From contig CALUHQ010000050.1 in NCBI GenBank assembly GCA_944320485.1, positions 1 through 64,000 of the forward strand: DNA of 64,000 nt. Reading direction: 5' to 3'. Below the pieces are notes generated by a model that was not told where the DNA came from, did not search any database, and saw nothing but the letters and a program-made list of their open reading frames with translations. This stretch comes from Candidatus Methanomethylophilaceae archaeon. GTDB taxonomy: Archaea; Thermoplasmatota; Thermoplasmata; Methanomassiliicoccales; Methanomethylophilaceae. This document shows, piece after piece, positions 55,834 through 63,028 of this stretch. The position numbers were made by a program, and so were the translations under genes. Each line of letters opens with the position of its first letter. The stretch's first letter is position 1.

Positions 55834-57510
55834 TCACTCCCCGTTTCCGAAAAGGTCTCCGATCGCGTCGCCGATGCCAGCGAAGTCGACATACACGAAC
55901 AGCAGGACGGCGAGGATCGCGCAGACGATGAGTCCAACGATCCAGACGGGGTTCTGAGGCATGATGTAGATGAATCCGATGACACAGAACACCGCGAGGG
56001 CTGCGAAGACGATGAAGAGCCATCCGTGCTCGTCGAAGAAGGACTGCTCTCCGTCGGCAGGCTGCTCGGGCTCGTCGGTTCCGGCTCCGGCCTGCTCCTC
56101 TCCGACGCTGTACATGACCTTGGAGGTTGTAGTTCCCTGGTCGTTGGTGGCGTAGACGGTGGCGAGGTAGGTTCCGGGTGCGGAGTAGGTGTGTGTACTG
56201 GAGTAGTTGGCGGAGGACGCAGAATTGGACATGGGGATTGTCCTGTAACCGTCTCCCCACTCGATCACGACAGAATCGGCTCCAGAGATGTATGTGGAGA
56301 GGAGAATCGTACTGGAATTGGTTCCGACAGGGGTAGCATCGATGGATGCGATGCTGGGGGTCGTGGTGAACTGGAAGGACTTGTAGACATGGACATAGAA
56401 ATCCATGGTAGCGGTGGAGGTCCCATCTCCCTCGCTTCCCTCGTTTTCAGTGATGGTTCCTGTCACAGAGACGGTGGCCTGGTAGGTCTTGCTGGTCTGA
56501 TCCTCATCGACGAGGCTTCCCATCGTAGCACCTGTAACCCCTGAGATGATTATATGATCAGCATTGCCAGAGTCCTGGGAGAGGATTGTGTCTGCCGAAG
56601 GTGTGAAGGTTACTACAGAATCCTGAGCGATTGTGTTATCATTGCTGTCATTGTCATAACTGACCTCAACATTGATTCCCTCGGCAAGCCAGGATGAAGA
56701 ATCCCCCTCATAGGTGTAGAAATGAGTCTGAGTGTTCTCGATCGCGATCTCATCATAGACATAAATCGTTGCAACGACCTGGGCGGTATCCTGGGTCGCA
56801 CTGTTGGTCAGAGTCATGGTGAGCGTGTAGGATCCAGCTTCAACATCGGCATCATCAAGTGTCTCGTTCGTGGAGACAGTGATGGTGTTGCTGGCCATTG
56901 TCACCTTGAAAGGAGTCCCGGAAACGCCAGTGGTTCCATCGGCCCCATTGACGAGAAGATTGATGTCTCCTGTACCAGTATAGTTGATTGTCAGAACCTG
57001 GGTATCAGCAGCCCATCCGTACAGTGCATGAGCAGTTATCGTAGGGCCTACAGACAATCCCTGTGTAATGACGAAATTGATCGTCTGTGTGGCGGTCTGA
57101 GTGATTGTGTTTCCATCATCGCTGGGATCGAGAGTCCAGGTAGCGGTCAGTGTACCAGTCCTTGTTGTTCCAGCACCAGTGGCGAATGTTCCTGAAAGCT
57201 GTCTCTCTTCTGAATCCCAAGCGATTCCATCCTGACCTGTCTCATCGGCTGCGTTTCCGGACCACACAATGTTGAGGGTACCTTCGGCATCATCGAGAGA
57301 TGTGGTTATGTTATCGTATACAAACTGCTGTCCGGTGGAGATGTCGAGGGTGAAGACCTGATCGACAGCGGTGCCGGACTGATTGAGACTGCTGTAGGAG
57401 GCAGCCTCGGATTCCTCCGTCGCGAATACAGCGGCGAAGGAACACAGGACAAGGGCCAGCACTGTGAAGATGGCGAGAGTCCTGTTCACGGCCGTTTTTG
57501 TTGCATTCAT
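55834..57510 (-). CDS. Surface protein with Ig-like/PKD domains, first gene of the DGR operon
   Basis: A 558-residue protein. ATG 57510 follows GAGGAG; a TTG three codons earlier is possible. Signal: LAIFTVLALVLCSFAAVFAT. Repeated beta domains (FVITQGLSVGPTITAHALYG; SYTLTMTLTNSATQDTAQVV), then PKD-like VVIEWGDGYRTIPM. End: LFIVFAALAVFCVIGFIYIM and VWIVGLIVCAILAVLLFVYV, then IGDLFGNGE. Paralogue of 48789-50300. Probably an abundant surface component since it is first in the operon. Confidence 0.75.
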   Translation of the reverse strand: MNATKTAVNRTLAIFTVLALVLCSFAAVFATEESEAASYSSLNQSGTAVDQVFTLDISTGQQFVYDNITTSLDDAEGTLNIVWSGNAADETGQDGIAWDSEERQLSGTFATGAGTTRTGTLTATWTLDPSDDGNTITQTATQTINFVITQGLSVGPTITAHALYGWAADTQVLTINYTGTGDINLLVNGADGTTGVSGTPFKVTMASNTITVSTNETLDDADVEAGSYTLTMTLTNSATQDTAQVVATIYVYDEIAIENTQTHFYTYEGDSSSWLAEGINVEVSYDNDSNDNTIAQDSVVTFTPSADTILSQDSGNADHIIISGVTGATMGSLVDEDQTSKTYQATVSVTGTITENEGSEGDGTSTATMDFYVHVYKSFQFTTTPSIASIDATPVGTNSSTILLSTYISGADSVVIEWGDGYRTIPMSNSASSANYSSTHTYSAPGTYLATVYATNDQGTTTSKVMYSVGEEQAGAGTDEPEQPADGEQSFFDEHGWLFIVFAALAVFCVIGFIYIMPQNPVWIVGLIVCAILAVLLFVYVDFAGIGDAIGDLFGNGE

Positions 57511-57584
57511 AAATTCCAACTCCTCACCTCGTTAGGTGGGCGAGTGGAATTTCGGATGAGTCGATTTAATCGGCAGAATACGGA

Positions 57585-57626
57585 TTGATGTAGTGATACT
57601 AAAAATCGAAAACACTCAAATACCGG
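57585..57626 (-). promoter_or_regulatory. Shared-type promoter of the DGR operon
   Basis: GGTATTTGAG (57615-57624) followed on the minus strand by TGTTTTCGATTTTTAGTATC. Start near 57593; leader about 80 nt. Drives 55834 through 47710, including the template repeat. Confidence 0.6.
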
Positions 57627-57650
57627 GAGTGTGCAGATAATATCGTGAAC

Positions 57651-57914
57651 ATGATTGTTGCACTGGATCTGCTCTTCAACGACTACCTAAACAACCCGGA
57701 TAACGAAGCGGAGATCAGAACCTTCCTTACCAAGTTTCTAGATTATCAGGATTGGTTCCTGTCGGGAATCGACATGTGCCCACTATGGGCTGTATTGCTT
57801 GCAATACCCCCTCTGCTGATGGGAATGCTGCTTTCCCGTCCGTTCGAGTACGACTTCGAGAGGGTCCAAAAGCCATTAGCGATCCCTCGCTGTACTTGTC
57901 CTGCAAGATTCTAA
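57651..57914 (+). CDS. Small one-TM protein, tentative
   Basis: An 87-residue frame from ATG 57651 (GTG 57645 possible). Acidic N-terminus (FNDYLNNPDNEAEIRTFLTK), then a hydrophobic segment CPLWAVLLAIPPLLMGMLL (about 43-61) and a polar end with CTCPARF. No ribosome site; a leaderless start from a TATA-like TCAAATACC about 35 nt upstream is possible. No family recognised and composition is not strongly coding, so moderate doubt. Confidence 0.45.
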   Translation: MIVALDLLFNDYLNNPDNEAEIRTFLTKFLDYQDWFLSGIDMCPLWAVLLAIPPLLMGMLLSRPFEYDFERVQKPLAIPRCTCPARF

Positions 57915-57920
57915 AGTGGT

Positions 57921-57931
57921 TCAAAAAAAAA
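57921..57931 (-). terminator. T-run terminator after 57945-58415
   Basis: On the minus strand a run of nine T follows the gene end by about 14 nt (CCTTTTTTTTTGAACC). Poly-T runs terminate archaeal transcription. It also covers the end of the tentative plus gene 57651-57914. Confidence 0.6.
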
Positions 57932-57944
57932 GGAGGGGTGAAGG

Positions 57945-58415
57945 TCAACTTTTCTTTCTCCGTCTGTTCACCTTCACCCCGTTCCTCCTCAGCCCGCGCC
58001 TCAGTCTGCGACCGAGTGATCCATCACTGCGCTGCCATGCGAACAGCTCCACCAGCTTGGTCCCGTTCCTCCTGTGTAGGTCACGCTTCCAGCGGATCGT
58101 ATCCGCATAGGTCTCCCCCGCTGTCTTCCCGTCCTCCGCATCGAAGTATACGGGAACGTTCCCTTGGCGATCGGTTCCGTAGTATTCGACATACACATCC
58201 GTTCCGTCGATATGGAAGTCCGGCCTATACTGCCTTCTGTGTTTCGGGGATCTGGTGTCCACGGGGTACGGTTCCTCGTAGGCATACTCTATCCCATGGG
58301 CATACATCCAGTCCGCCACATCCCTCTCGCCCTTCGACTTGTAAAGTCTGCCGTCCAGTCCCCTGAACAGATGTACTGGACGTCCGTTCGGATAATAATC
58401 TCCCTTCCATGGCAT
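57945..58415 (-). CDS. PD-(D/E)XK-like nuclease
   Basis: A 156-residue protein. YKSKGERDVADWMYAHGIEY (Glu30) and YAYEEPYP lead to RQYRPDFHIDGTDVYVEYYG (Asp66, Glu77), then DTIRWKRDLHRRNGTKLVEL. The order E..PD-n-[VI]-E-x-x-G is the restriction-endonuclease-like fold found in small nucleases and in the N-part of some UvrD-type helicases; the Lys of ExK is replaced by Tyr, as in some members where Lys sits elsewhere (Lys110 or Lys120). The tail RRLRRGLRRNGVKVNRRRKK is basic. Could resolve or trim DNA of the element. Promoter of the shared type at 58455-58492. Confidence 0.7.
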   Translation of the reverse strand: MPWKGDYYPNGRPVHLFRGLDGRLYKSKGERDVADWMYAHGIEYAYEEPYPVDTRSPKHRRQYRPDFHIDGTDVYVEYYGTDRQGNVPVYFDAEDGKTAGETYADTIRWKRDLHRRNGTKLVELFAWQRSDGSLGRRLRRGLRRNGVKVNRRRKKS

Positions 58416-58454
58416 GCGTCACGGAATGGATCGAGACATCGGCTTCCATCCAAT

Positions 58455-58492
58455 CTCCATCGATACTCTGAATAGAAAACGGTTAAAACCGG
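58455..58492 (-). promoter_or_regulatory. Shared-type promoter of the nuclease gene
   Basis: CGGTTTTAACC (58480-58490) followed on the minus strand by GTTTTCTATTCAGAGTATCG. Start near 58460; leader about 45 nt. In the 58416-58739 gap the only other feature I see is the stem at 58678-58712. Confidence 0.55.
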
Positions 58493-58677
58493 GTAGGGTC
58501 CCGACACAAAGGGTTAGCCGGGACCCCGGGAGTGAACCATACACCAGATGTAGGAAACGGCGCACGGAACGTCACCTCCATGGCGCGAGAACTTGATAAA
58601 ACCGATGCAAGGGCATCTGCAAGGCAAGGGGTTCCAAAAGGTGTTGGGACACGTCCGAGGGGACGGAATCGGTTTGA

Positions 58678-58712
58678 GAGGTGTGGCGGGGTTGTCAAAT
58701 CGCGCACACCTC
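58678..58712. terminator. Inverted repeat GAGGTGTG-n19-CACACCTC after the 58740 gene
   Basis: 8-bp stem with a 19-nt loop, 28 nt past the end of 58740-58934 on the minus strand. Possible terminator of the 59426-58740 operon; no T-run. Confidence 0.35.
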
Positions 58713-58739
58713 TATTATCCACCGAACGGGGCGGTGACC

Positions 58740-58934
58740 TCAGATTGTTGGGTCCATGCCGTAATATTCCTCGGCAAGGGCGATGGCCTGCTTGGCTGTG
58801 CGGAAGAACCGCCTGATCCTCCCGTCCCCCTCGTCGATGTACCATCCGTAGCCGTTTCCGTAGTTGACCACGGCGACGGTGAATCCGGGGGCATCGGTCT
58901 CGTACCTTCCGGCGGTGTGCTTCCAGACGGCCAT
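58740..58934 (-). CDS. 64-residue small protein
   Basis: MAVWKHTAGRYETDAPGFTV... has strands (FTVAVVNYGNGYGWYIDEGD) and a helix (FRTAKQAIALAEEYYGMDP). The strand-then-A-x-x-x-A-I-x-x-A-E layout is common in small phage proteins of unknown role. ATG 58934 comes directly after the stop of 58935-59231 (TGAATG). Confidence 0.65.
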   Translation of the reverse strand: MAVWKHTAGRYETDAPGFTVAVVNYGNGYGWYIDEGDGRIRRFFRTAKQAIALAEEYYGMDPTI

Positions 58935-59231
58935 TCAGGCCACCCCCTCGGGGTACCCCTCGTCTCCGGGGAAGATCTCCTCGATGCCGACCTCCTCCAT
59001 CAGCTCCTCGGTGTTGGATTCGATGGCCTCGCTGTACGCGCTGTCGTAGAGGTCGGGGTCGAGTTCCCTCAGAATCCTCGAGGCCGAGAAGGTCGACCCG
59101 CATATCGTGATGCTCCCGTCGATCCTGTCCACCTCGTTCTCGAAATCCTCCCTGGTGTAGTGCCTTGCGAGGACTTCGGGGAGGTCGAGCTCGTCCACGA
59201 CGGTCCCGTCGGGGCAGCGGTAGTACAGCAT
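58935..59231 (-). CDS. Untailed member of the 5474/10818/13987 domain family
   Basis: A 98-residue protein. LYYRCPDGTVVDELDLPEVL, TREDFENEVDRIDGSITICG and ILRELDPDLYDSAYSEAIES align along the N-terminal domain of 13987-14463. It has no Lys/Ser tail and ends EGYPEGVA. This gives a natural comparison: same fold, tailed in the cluster, untailed here. ATG 59231 is next to the stop of 59232-59426. Function unknown. Confidence 0.7.
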   Translation of the reverse strand: MLYYRCPDGTVVDELDLPEVLARHYTREDFENEVDRIDGSITICGSTFSASRILRELDPDLYDSAYSEAIESNTEELMEEVGIEEIFPGDEGYPEGVA

Positions 59232-59426
59232 TCAGTCCGCCTCCCTCTCGACGAAGTCGTCACACCTGGGGTAGGGAAGCCCGCACCCCCTGTGGTCGGG
59301 ATGGCAGCATGTGTTCCAGACGATCCCGTTGGCATCCCTGGACGACCTCACGTAGTGGCAGTCCAGACATGTCGCGTTCCTCTCTTCCTTTCCGTTCCTG
59401 ACTATAGCTGTCGCTTTCTGATCCAT
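59232..59426 (-). CDS. 64-residue Cys/His-rich (zinc-binding) protein
   Basis: Cys at 20, 23, 40, 41, 48 and 54 with His at 24, 42 and 45 (ATCLDCHYVRSSRD; WNTCCHPDHRGCGLPYPRCD), so probably a small treble-clef or zinc ribbon. ATG 59426 after AAAGGAGTGAACCGAA. Similar short Cys-rich proteins occur in phages and archaea; nucleic-acid binding is a guess. The 59427-59546 interval before the next gene has no feature I can support. Confidence 0.65.
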   Translation of the reverse strand: MDQKATAIVRNGKEERNATCLDCHYVRSSRDANGIVWNTCCHPDHRGCGLPYPRCDDFVEREAD

Positions 59427-59546
59427 TTCGGTTCACTCCTTTGAAGCAGTTTGCCACCCTGTCTCGCGTTCCTACTCGCGATCTACGGGCCGTGGAAGTC
59501 GTTTGACGGATCCGACGGCGGTTCCTACTCCGCCCCCGGGATCGTC

Positions 59547-59906
59547 TCAGATGCGCTCGCATTCGGGATACGCCTGCTCGATGAAGGCCACGGCATCCTC
59601 GATGCTCCCGAAGTCCCCCATGGGCTCGTCCCCCTCGGTGTAGAGGGCATAGACGCTTCCCCTGGGGCGGACCTCGTACTCGAAGACGTCCCCGTCGAAT
59701 GTGACGCAACGGTATCTGGGCCAGCCACCCTCGGGCGGCTGGATAGTCGGCAGGCGTCTGACCCTCACGCGGACGTAGTCGCCCTCGGAGAGCCCCATCG
59801 CCCTCGCCTCCTTGGTCATCCTTATCGAGAGGGAGTTCCCCCAGCGAACGACCTTCGCCTCGAACTCCAACTCGTTCTTCGCCTTTCTGGACCTGTCCTC
59901 CATCAT
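59547..59906 (-). CDS. AbrB/MazE-type protein with C-terminal extension
   Basis: A 119-residue protein. FEAKVVRWGNSLSIRMTKEA and LSEGDYVRVRVRRL (about 14-50) match the swapped-hairpin AbrB fold (K-V-x-x-W-G-N-S-L-x-I-R). The C-terminus (YRCVTFDGDVFEYEVRPRGS; MGDFGSIEDAVAFIEQAYPE) adds an acidic domain. AbrB-type proteins are transcription regulators or antitoxins. The palindrome at 60118-60145 lies over the promoter of its operon and is a candidate site. ATG 59906 overlaps the stop of 59903-60097. Confidence 0.75.
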   Translation of the reverse strand: MMEDRSRKAKNELEFEAKVVRWGNSLSIRMTKEARAMGLSEGDYVRVRVRRLPTIQPPEGGWPRYRCVTFDGDVFEYEVRPRGSVYALYTEGDEPMGDFGSIEDAVAFIEQAYPECERI

Positions 59907-60097
59907 CTGACCCCTTCGTCGTCGCCCGTGGATGCGAGCCTCCTGTTGAATGGCCCGTCCACGGACGCCATTGCGACATCGAAGACCGTCCCGCGCGCCA
60001 GCGGCGTCGGGATGGGCATCGACGACATGACCGGCAGGCTCATCACCGCGATGCGGCCTCCGATCTCTGCGGGTCCCATAGGATGTCCGTTATTCAT
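59903..60097 (-). CDS. 64-residue small protein, unknown
   Basis: MNNGHPMGPAEIGGRIAVMS... has few features: a Met/Pro-rich centre (VMSLPVMSSMPIPTPLARGT) and a polar end. ATG 60097 follows GGGGGAGAAG, a good ribosome site. First gene of a unit with the AbrB-like gene. No family recognised. Confidence 0.55.
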   Translation of the reverse strand: MNNGHPMGPAEIGGRIAVMSLPVMSSMPIPTPLARGTVFDVAMASVDGPFNRRLASTGDDEGVR

Positions 60098-60117
60098 CTT
60101 CTCTCCCCCGTGTTGTG

Positions 60118-60165
60118 TGTATCACACATATCACATGTGATACATTTCACGTAAAGTATAAGACG
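60118..60165 (-). promoter_or_regulatory. Promoter with TATCACA/TGTGATA palindrome
   Basis: TATCACATGTGATA is a perfect palindrome at 60129-60142, with another TATCACA half-site at 60120-60126. On the minus strand TTATACTTTA lies near 60154-60163, so the expected start falls on the palindrome. Likely a repressor site, perhaps of the AbrB-like protein encoded downstream. Confidence 0.6.
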
Positions 60166-60282
60166 ATTTTCTTTCAGAATGACAATAGAAAGGGATCGCG
60201 GAGCGCGCGTGCATCGCGCCCCGCGGGTGGTACACATAGGTGATCCTCAATACTCGGGTTCTCTAGATAAACCCTGCGGAGG

Positions 60283-60489
60283 TCACAGGGCGACAGCCGC
60301 CCAAGGGCACATGTCGCGGAGCGTGAACAGATCGCTGATGGATCCGCCGACGTCGGACGAACCGTCGCGGAACCTCACGCGGACGCCCTCGCCCTCGGTC
60401 ATGATGGAGACCACTTCTCCGACGGGGCGGGTGGTGTCTCCGATGGTCATGTCCGCCCCTCTGAACTCAATGGCGCGATTCTCAACCAT
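60283..60489 (-). CDS. 68-residue small protein
   Basis: MVENRAIEFRGADMTIGDTT... with VGEVVSIMTEGEGVRVRFRD is a small beta barrel-like protein; VRVRFRDGS suggests an SH3- or Tudor-like strand set. The end WAAVAL is hydrophobic. TTTATAAA near 60510-60517 is about 25 nt upstream of ATG 60489, so it is leaderless. No family recognised. Confidence 0.6.
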   Translation of the reverse strand: MVENRAIEFRGADMTIGDTTRPVGEVVSIMTEGEGVRVRFRDGSSDVGGSISDLFTLRDMCPWAAVAL

Positions 60490-60572
60490 GACTTTAAAAG
60501 GGATTTCGGTTGTTTATAAATATTATCATGAAAAGATGAGAGTTTCAGACATTTTGTCGAAATCCGACGGTC

Positions 60573-60728
60573 TCAGAAACGGCTGTCGGATCCGCCGCCG
60601 GATCCCCTCAGATTCTCGCGGACGATGCCCTGCCCCGTGTGCCTGGACTCGATCGGCTGCCCGCATGTGGGGCAGAATGAGAACGGGAAGAGATCCGAGA
60701 GCTCGCAGTTGCAGTAGGGGCACATCAT
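60573..60728 (-). CDS. 51-residue zinc-ribbon protein
   Basis: MMCPYCNCELSDLFPFSFCP TCGQ has Cys at CPYC and CPTC, the classic zinc ribbon, followed by PIESRHTGQGIVRE and a Gly/Ser end. Two Met codons allow a start at 60728 or 60725. TATA-like TCTTTAAGG lies about 28 nt upstream: leaderless. Single-ribbon proteins like this often bind nucleic acids or act as subunits; no specific role. The 60729-60975 stretch holds this promoter, a further TATA-like GTATATAAG near 60925 and no gene. Confidence 0.6.
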   Translation of the reverse strand: MMCPYCNCELSDLFPFSFCPTCGQPIESRHTGQGIVRENLRGSGGGSDSRF

Positions 60729-60975
60729 GTTGAGGATTAATCACTCAGAGCGCCTTAAAGACTTCCCGCCTACCCGGAAAAGGATCTCCACAAACATGCA
60801 ATAGCAGGGAGAATGGAAGGGGAAGAACCGACGGGGACGGAACGTCCCAGAAACAGGGACGCGGACCGCACATGGGGATGCTACGGGCCGTCCCCGTCGG
60901 GTATGGTACTTAATCGAGCGCCGTTCTTATATACTTTCTGCACTCGAAACAACGGTATCAGATTGTTATCAGTCC

Positions 60976-61584
60976 TCACTGGACCCTCCTGTTGCGCTTC
61001 ATCCCGACCTTGCTCCTGGGGGGCATCCCCGCCTTCGCGTTGTCGACGAGCCTGCTGTGCTCCTTCCTGCGCTGGAGGGAGGACGAGATGGAGTCCAGTA
61101 TTCCCGGACGGGGATCGTCCACCCCGCCATCCTCAACGTCCGCATCTGCCTGATCGGACTCCCCTCCGTCGGATGCGAGGGTGTCGCCCGCGTCTTCGAC
61201 GGTGGCCCTCGCCTCCTCGAGGGAGCGGATGGCGGGCTGCTTCACGGCATCGAGGACGATGTGCTCGCCGTAGTCGATGCTCATGACCAGCTTGGGATCC
61301 ATGTCGTCGTCCGAGAGCAGGACGTCCATGATCCCGACCTTGTTGTGGTACCCCTCCATCCCCTTGGACGCCTGATCTATGCAGAGGACGAAGATGCACC
61401 TCGTCTTCTTGGGATCCTGCGCCTTTGCGAGGACGGAGTAGACCATCCTGCGCTTCGACACGGACAGGAACATCTGCGTCATCCAGACGCCGTCGTCCAT
61501 CCTCACGAAGTCGGGCCATCCGGTGAAATCCCCCTCCTTGAAGGCGCTCACCAGAAGCTTGGAGGCTGTCAGGGAGACGGTCAT
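60976..61584 (-). CDS. Unknown protein with acidic C-terminal region
   Basis: A 202-residue protein from ATG 61584, which overlaps the TGA of 61581-61766 at the junction GGGGGCGAGGAGATGAC, the same one used in the tailed cluster. Beta-rich N-terminal domain (VWMTQMFLSVSKRRMVYSVL; CIFVLCIDQASKGMEGYHNK; VMSIDYGEHIVLDAVKQPA). An acidic region (GGESDQADADVEDGGVDDP) is followed by a basic end (RSKVGMKRNRRVQ). No family recognised. Confidence 0.7.
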   Translation of the reverse strand: MTVSLTASKLLVSAFKEGDFTGWPDFVRMDDGVWMTQMFLSVSKRRMVYSVLAKAQDPKKTRCIFVLCIDQASKGMEGYHNKVGIMDVLLSDDDMDPKLVMSIDYGEHIVLDAVKQPAIRSLEEARATVEDAGDTLASDGGESDQADADVEDGGVDDPRPGILDSISSSLQRRKEHSRLVDNAKAGMPPRSKVGMKRNRRVQ

Positions 61585-61766
61585 CTCCTCGCCCCCAACA
61601 GCCTGAGCTCTACCTCGATCAGGTCCAGCTCCTCCATCACCCTCTCGATGCCCGCGGCCTCCTCGCGGAGGTGTTCGACCATCCCGCGGGCGCAACCGAG
61701 CATCCCCTCACGCATTCCGATGATGTCCTCGATCGGCATGCGATCGGGCATCGCTATGTCATTCAT
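61581..61766 (-). CDS. 61-residue helical protein ending GARR
   Basis: MNDIAMPDRMPIEDIIGMRE... is helical with a heptad-like HLREEAAGIERVMEELDLIE. It ends LLGARR, the same terminal residues as the tailed proteins though there is no basic tail; the codons are also the ribosome site of the next gene, so the GARR end probably reflects the DNA junction. It starts at ATG 61766, overlapping the end of 61759-62457. Confidence 0.65.
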   Translation of the reverse strand: MNDIAMPDRMPIEDIIGMREGMLGCARGMVEHLREEAAGIERVMEELDLIEVELRLLGARR

Positions 61767-62457
61767 CCTCTTTCACCTCCGTGGAATGGGTTTCGGAAAC
61801 GGTTTGGACGGTCCTCCTTCCCGACCTCGCATCGTTGGAGGAGCGGTACAGGCGCCTGATGCGGTCCATCCTGGCCTCCCACCATCCGTCGAGGATTTCC
61901 AGGACGACCGAGGACGCCTCCTCGCGGTTGATGCGGCGGAGCCCTTCCTCCAGTCCGATGGTACGGTCGTAGTAGTAATGGGTCCTCAGAACGCCGTCCA
62001 CGGGGTCGATGCGTCTCAGGGCGAACCTGCGCTCGTCCCCGCGGATCCTCCTGGAGCTCAGGACCACGATGCCCCCGCAGTACCAGGCGGCATCGACGAA
62101 GACGGGTTCCTCCTCGGTGACGACGGGCTGGGGGTCCAGCCCCATCTCGCCGAGGTTCTTGGACATCCACTCGGACTTGAGGTCGGCCACGAACGGCATC
62201 GCCACGTCCAGATCCCTCGTGGAGAAGTAGGGCTTGACGCTGCGCATGTCGAACTTGGTGCGGTTGCCAGCGGATTCGGGCATGAAGCCCGTCCCGTCGA
62301 CGTTGCCCATGCGCCACCTCTGGTCGGACCCCCTGTACTGGAAGAGGACCTGCCCATGGAGGCCCCATGTGCTGGTGGTGATGTAGAACGTCATGTCGGT
62401 CGCCTCCCCCTCGTAGGGCTTGATGGATTCGAGGATGGAATCGAGGGCGGAGCTCAT
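61759..62457 (-). CDS. Unknown protein, WYL-free beta-rich
   Basis: A 232-residue protein from ATG 62457, overlapping the stop of 62454-62753. MTFYITTSTWGLHGQVLFQY and WYCGGIVVLSSRRIRGDERR are strands. FDMRSVKPYFSTRDLDVAMP and NREEASSVVLEILDGWWEAR suggest helices. The C-terminus is charged. No family recognised; the gene lies between small zinc and helical proteins that probably share one message. Confidence 0.65.
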   Translation of the reverse strand: MSSALDSILESIKPYEGEATDMTFYITTSTWGLHGQVLFQYRGSDQRWRMGNVDGTGFMPESAGNRTKFDMRSVKPYFSTRDLDVAMPFVADLKSEWMSKNLGEMGLDPQPVVTEEEPVFVDAAWYCGGIVVLSSRRIRGDERRFALRRIDPVDGVLRTHYYYDRTIGLEEGLRRINREEASSVVLEILDGWWEARMDRIRRLYRSSNDARSGRRTVQTVSETHSTEVKEDE

Positions 62458-62753
62458 TGGGAGTACACCTCCCCCGAGTTCCATGCCTGGATGGCCTCCA
62501 TGACTGAGTCGAAAGTGTTTGTGGTCGTCCCGCAGTTCTGGCACCAGACGAATATGCCCCCCGTGGCGAGCAGGTCGACGAGGGCCATGTCCTGACCGCA
62601 GCAGGGACAGACCCTGAGCCCATTGACCGTGGGGACGAAGAACCTGCATCTGGACCCGGCCTTGCCGAAGTCCTCCCAATCGATCTCCTCGCCCTCCATC
62701 TTCCTGCCGATGCACTCGGGGTCCCAGCAGTTGCGACAGTCCTCCGGGATCAT
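62454..62753 (-). CDS. Lar-like zinc protein
   Basis: A 99-residue protein. An N-terminal cluster (CRNCWDPECIGR) is followed by VCPCCGQDMALVDLLATGGI and FVWCQNCGTTTNTFDSVMEA with a terminal IQAWNSGEV. C-P-x-C-G..C-x-x-C-[GN]..E-A-I-x-x-W-N is the Lar restriction-alleviation-like pattern common in phages. In Rac prophage Lar modulates type I restriction; many relatives are untested, so the role here is open. ATG 62753 overlaps the next stop. Confidence 0.75.
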   Translation of the reverse strand: MIPEDCRNCWDPECIGRKMEGEEIDWEDFGKAGSRCRFFVPTVNGLRVCPCCGQDMALVDLLATGGIFVWCQNCGTTTNTFDSVMEAIQAWNSGEVYSQ

Positions 62754-63028
62754 GAAAACCTCTTGCCCACGGTCTCGTAGGCGTTGCAGATGCCGTCGTA
62801 GCTCAACTGCCTGAGCAGCCTCACCAGCAGGTCATCGGCCAGTATGTGCTTCTTGCCCTCTGGCGTGGGGTCGCACATAGCTATGCGTCTGAGAAGGACC
62901 TCGATCTCGTCGGGGAAGAGGTCGCGCGCCGGGGGATCGATGAGGTCCACGTCGGTGCAGTCCTCGGGAACACCCATCTCGGCCGCGAGGATGCCCCAGA
63001 CCTTGGATTCCGTCTGCGGGTCCATCAC
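62750..63028 (-). CDS. 92-residue acidic helical protein
   Basis: MMDPQTESKVWGILAAEMGV... has CTDVDLIDPPARDLFPDEIE and LADDLLVRLLRQLSYDGICN. Helical, with no motif I know. Overlaps neighbours on both sides by 4 bp, so it is translated in the same unit as the exonuclease. Confidence 0.65.
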   Translation of the reverse strand: MMDPQTESKVWGILAAEMGVPEDCTDVDLIDPPARDLFPDEIEVLLRRIAMCDPTPEGKKHILADDLLVRLLRQLSYDGICNAYETVGKRFS

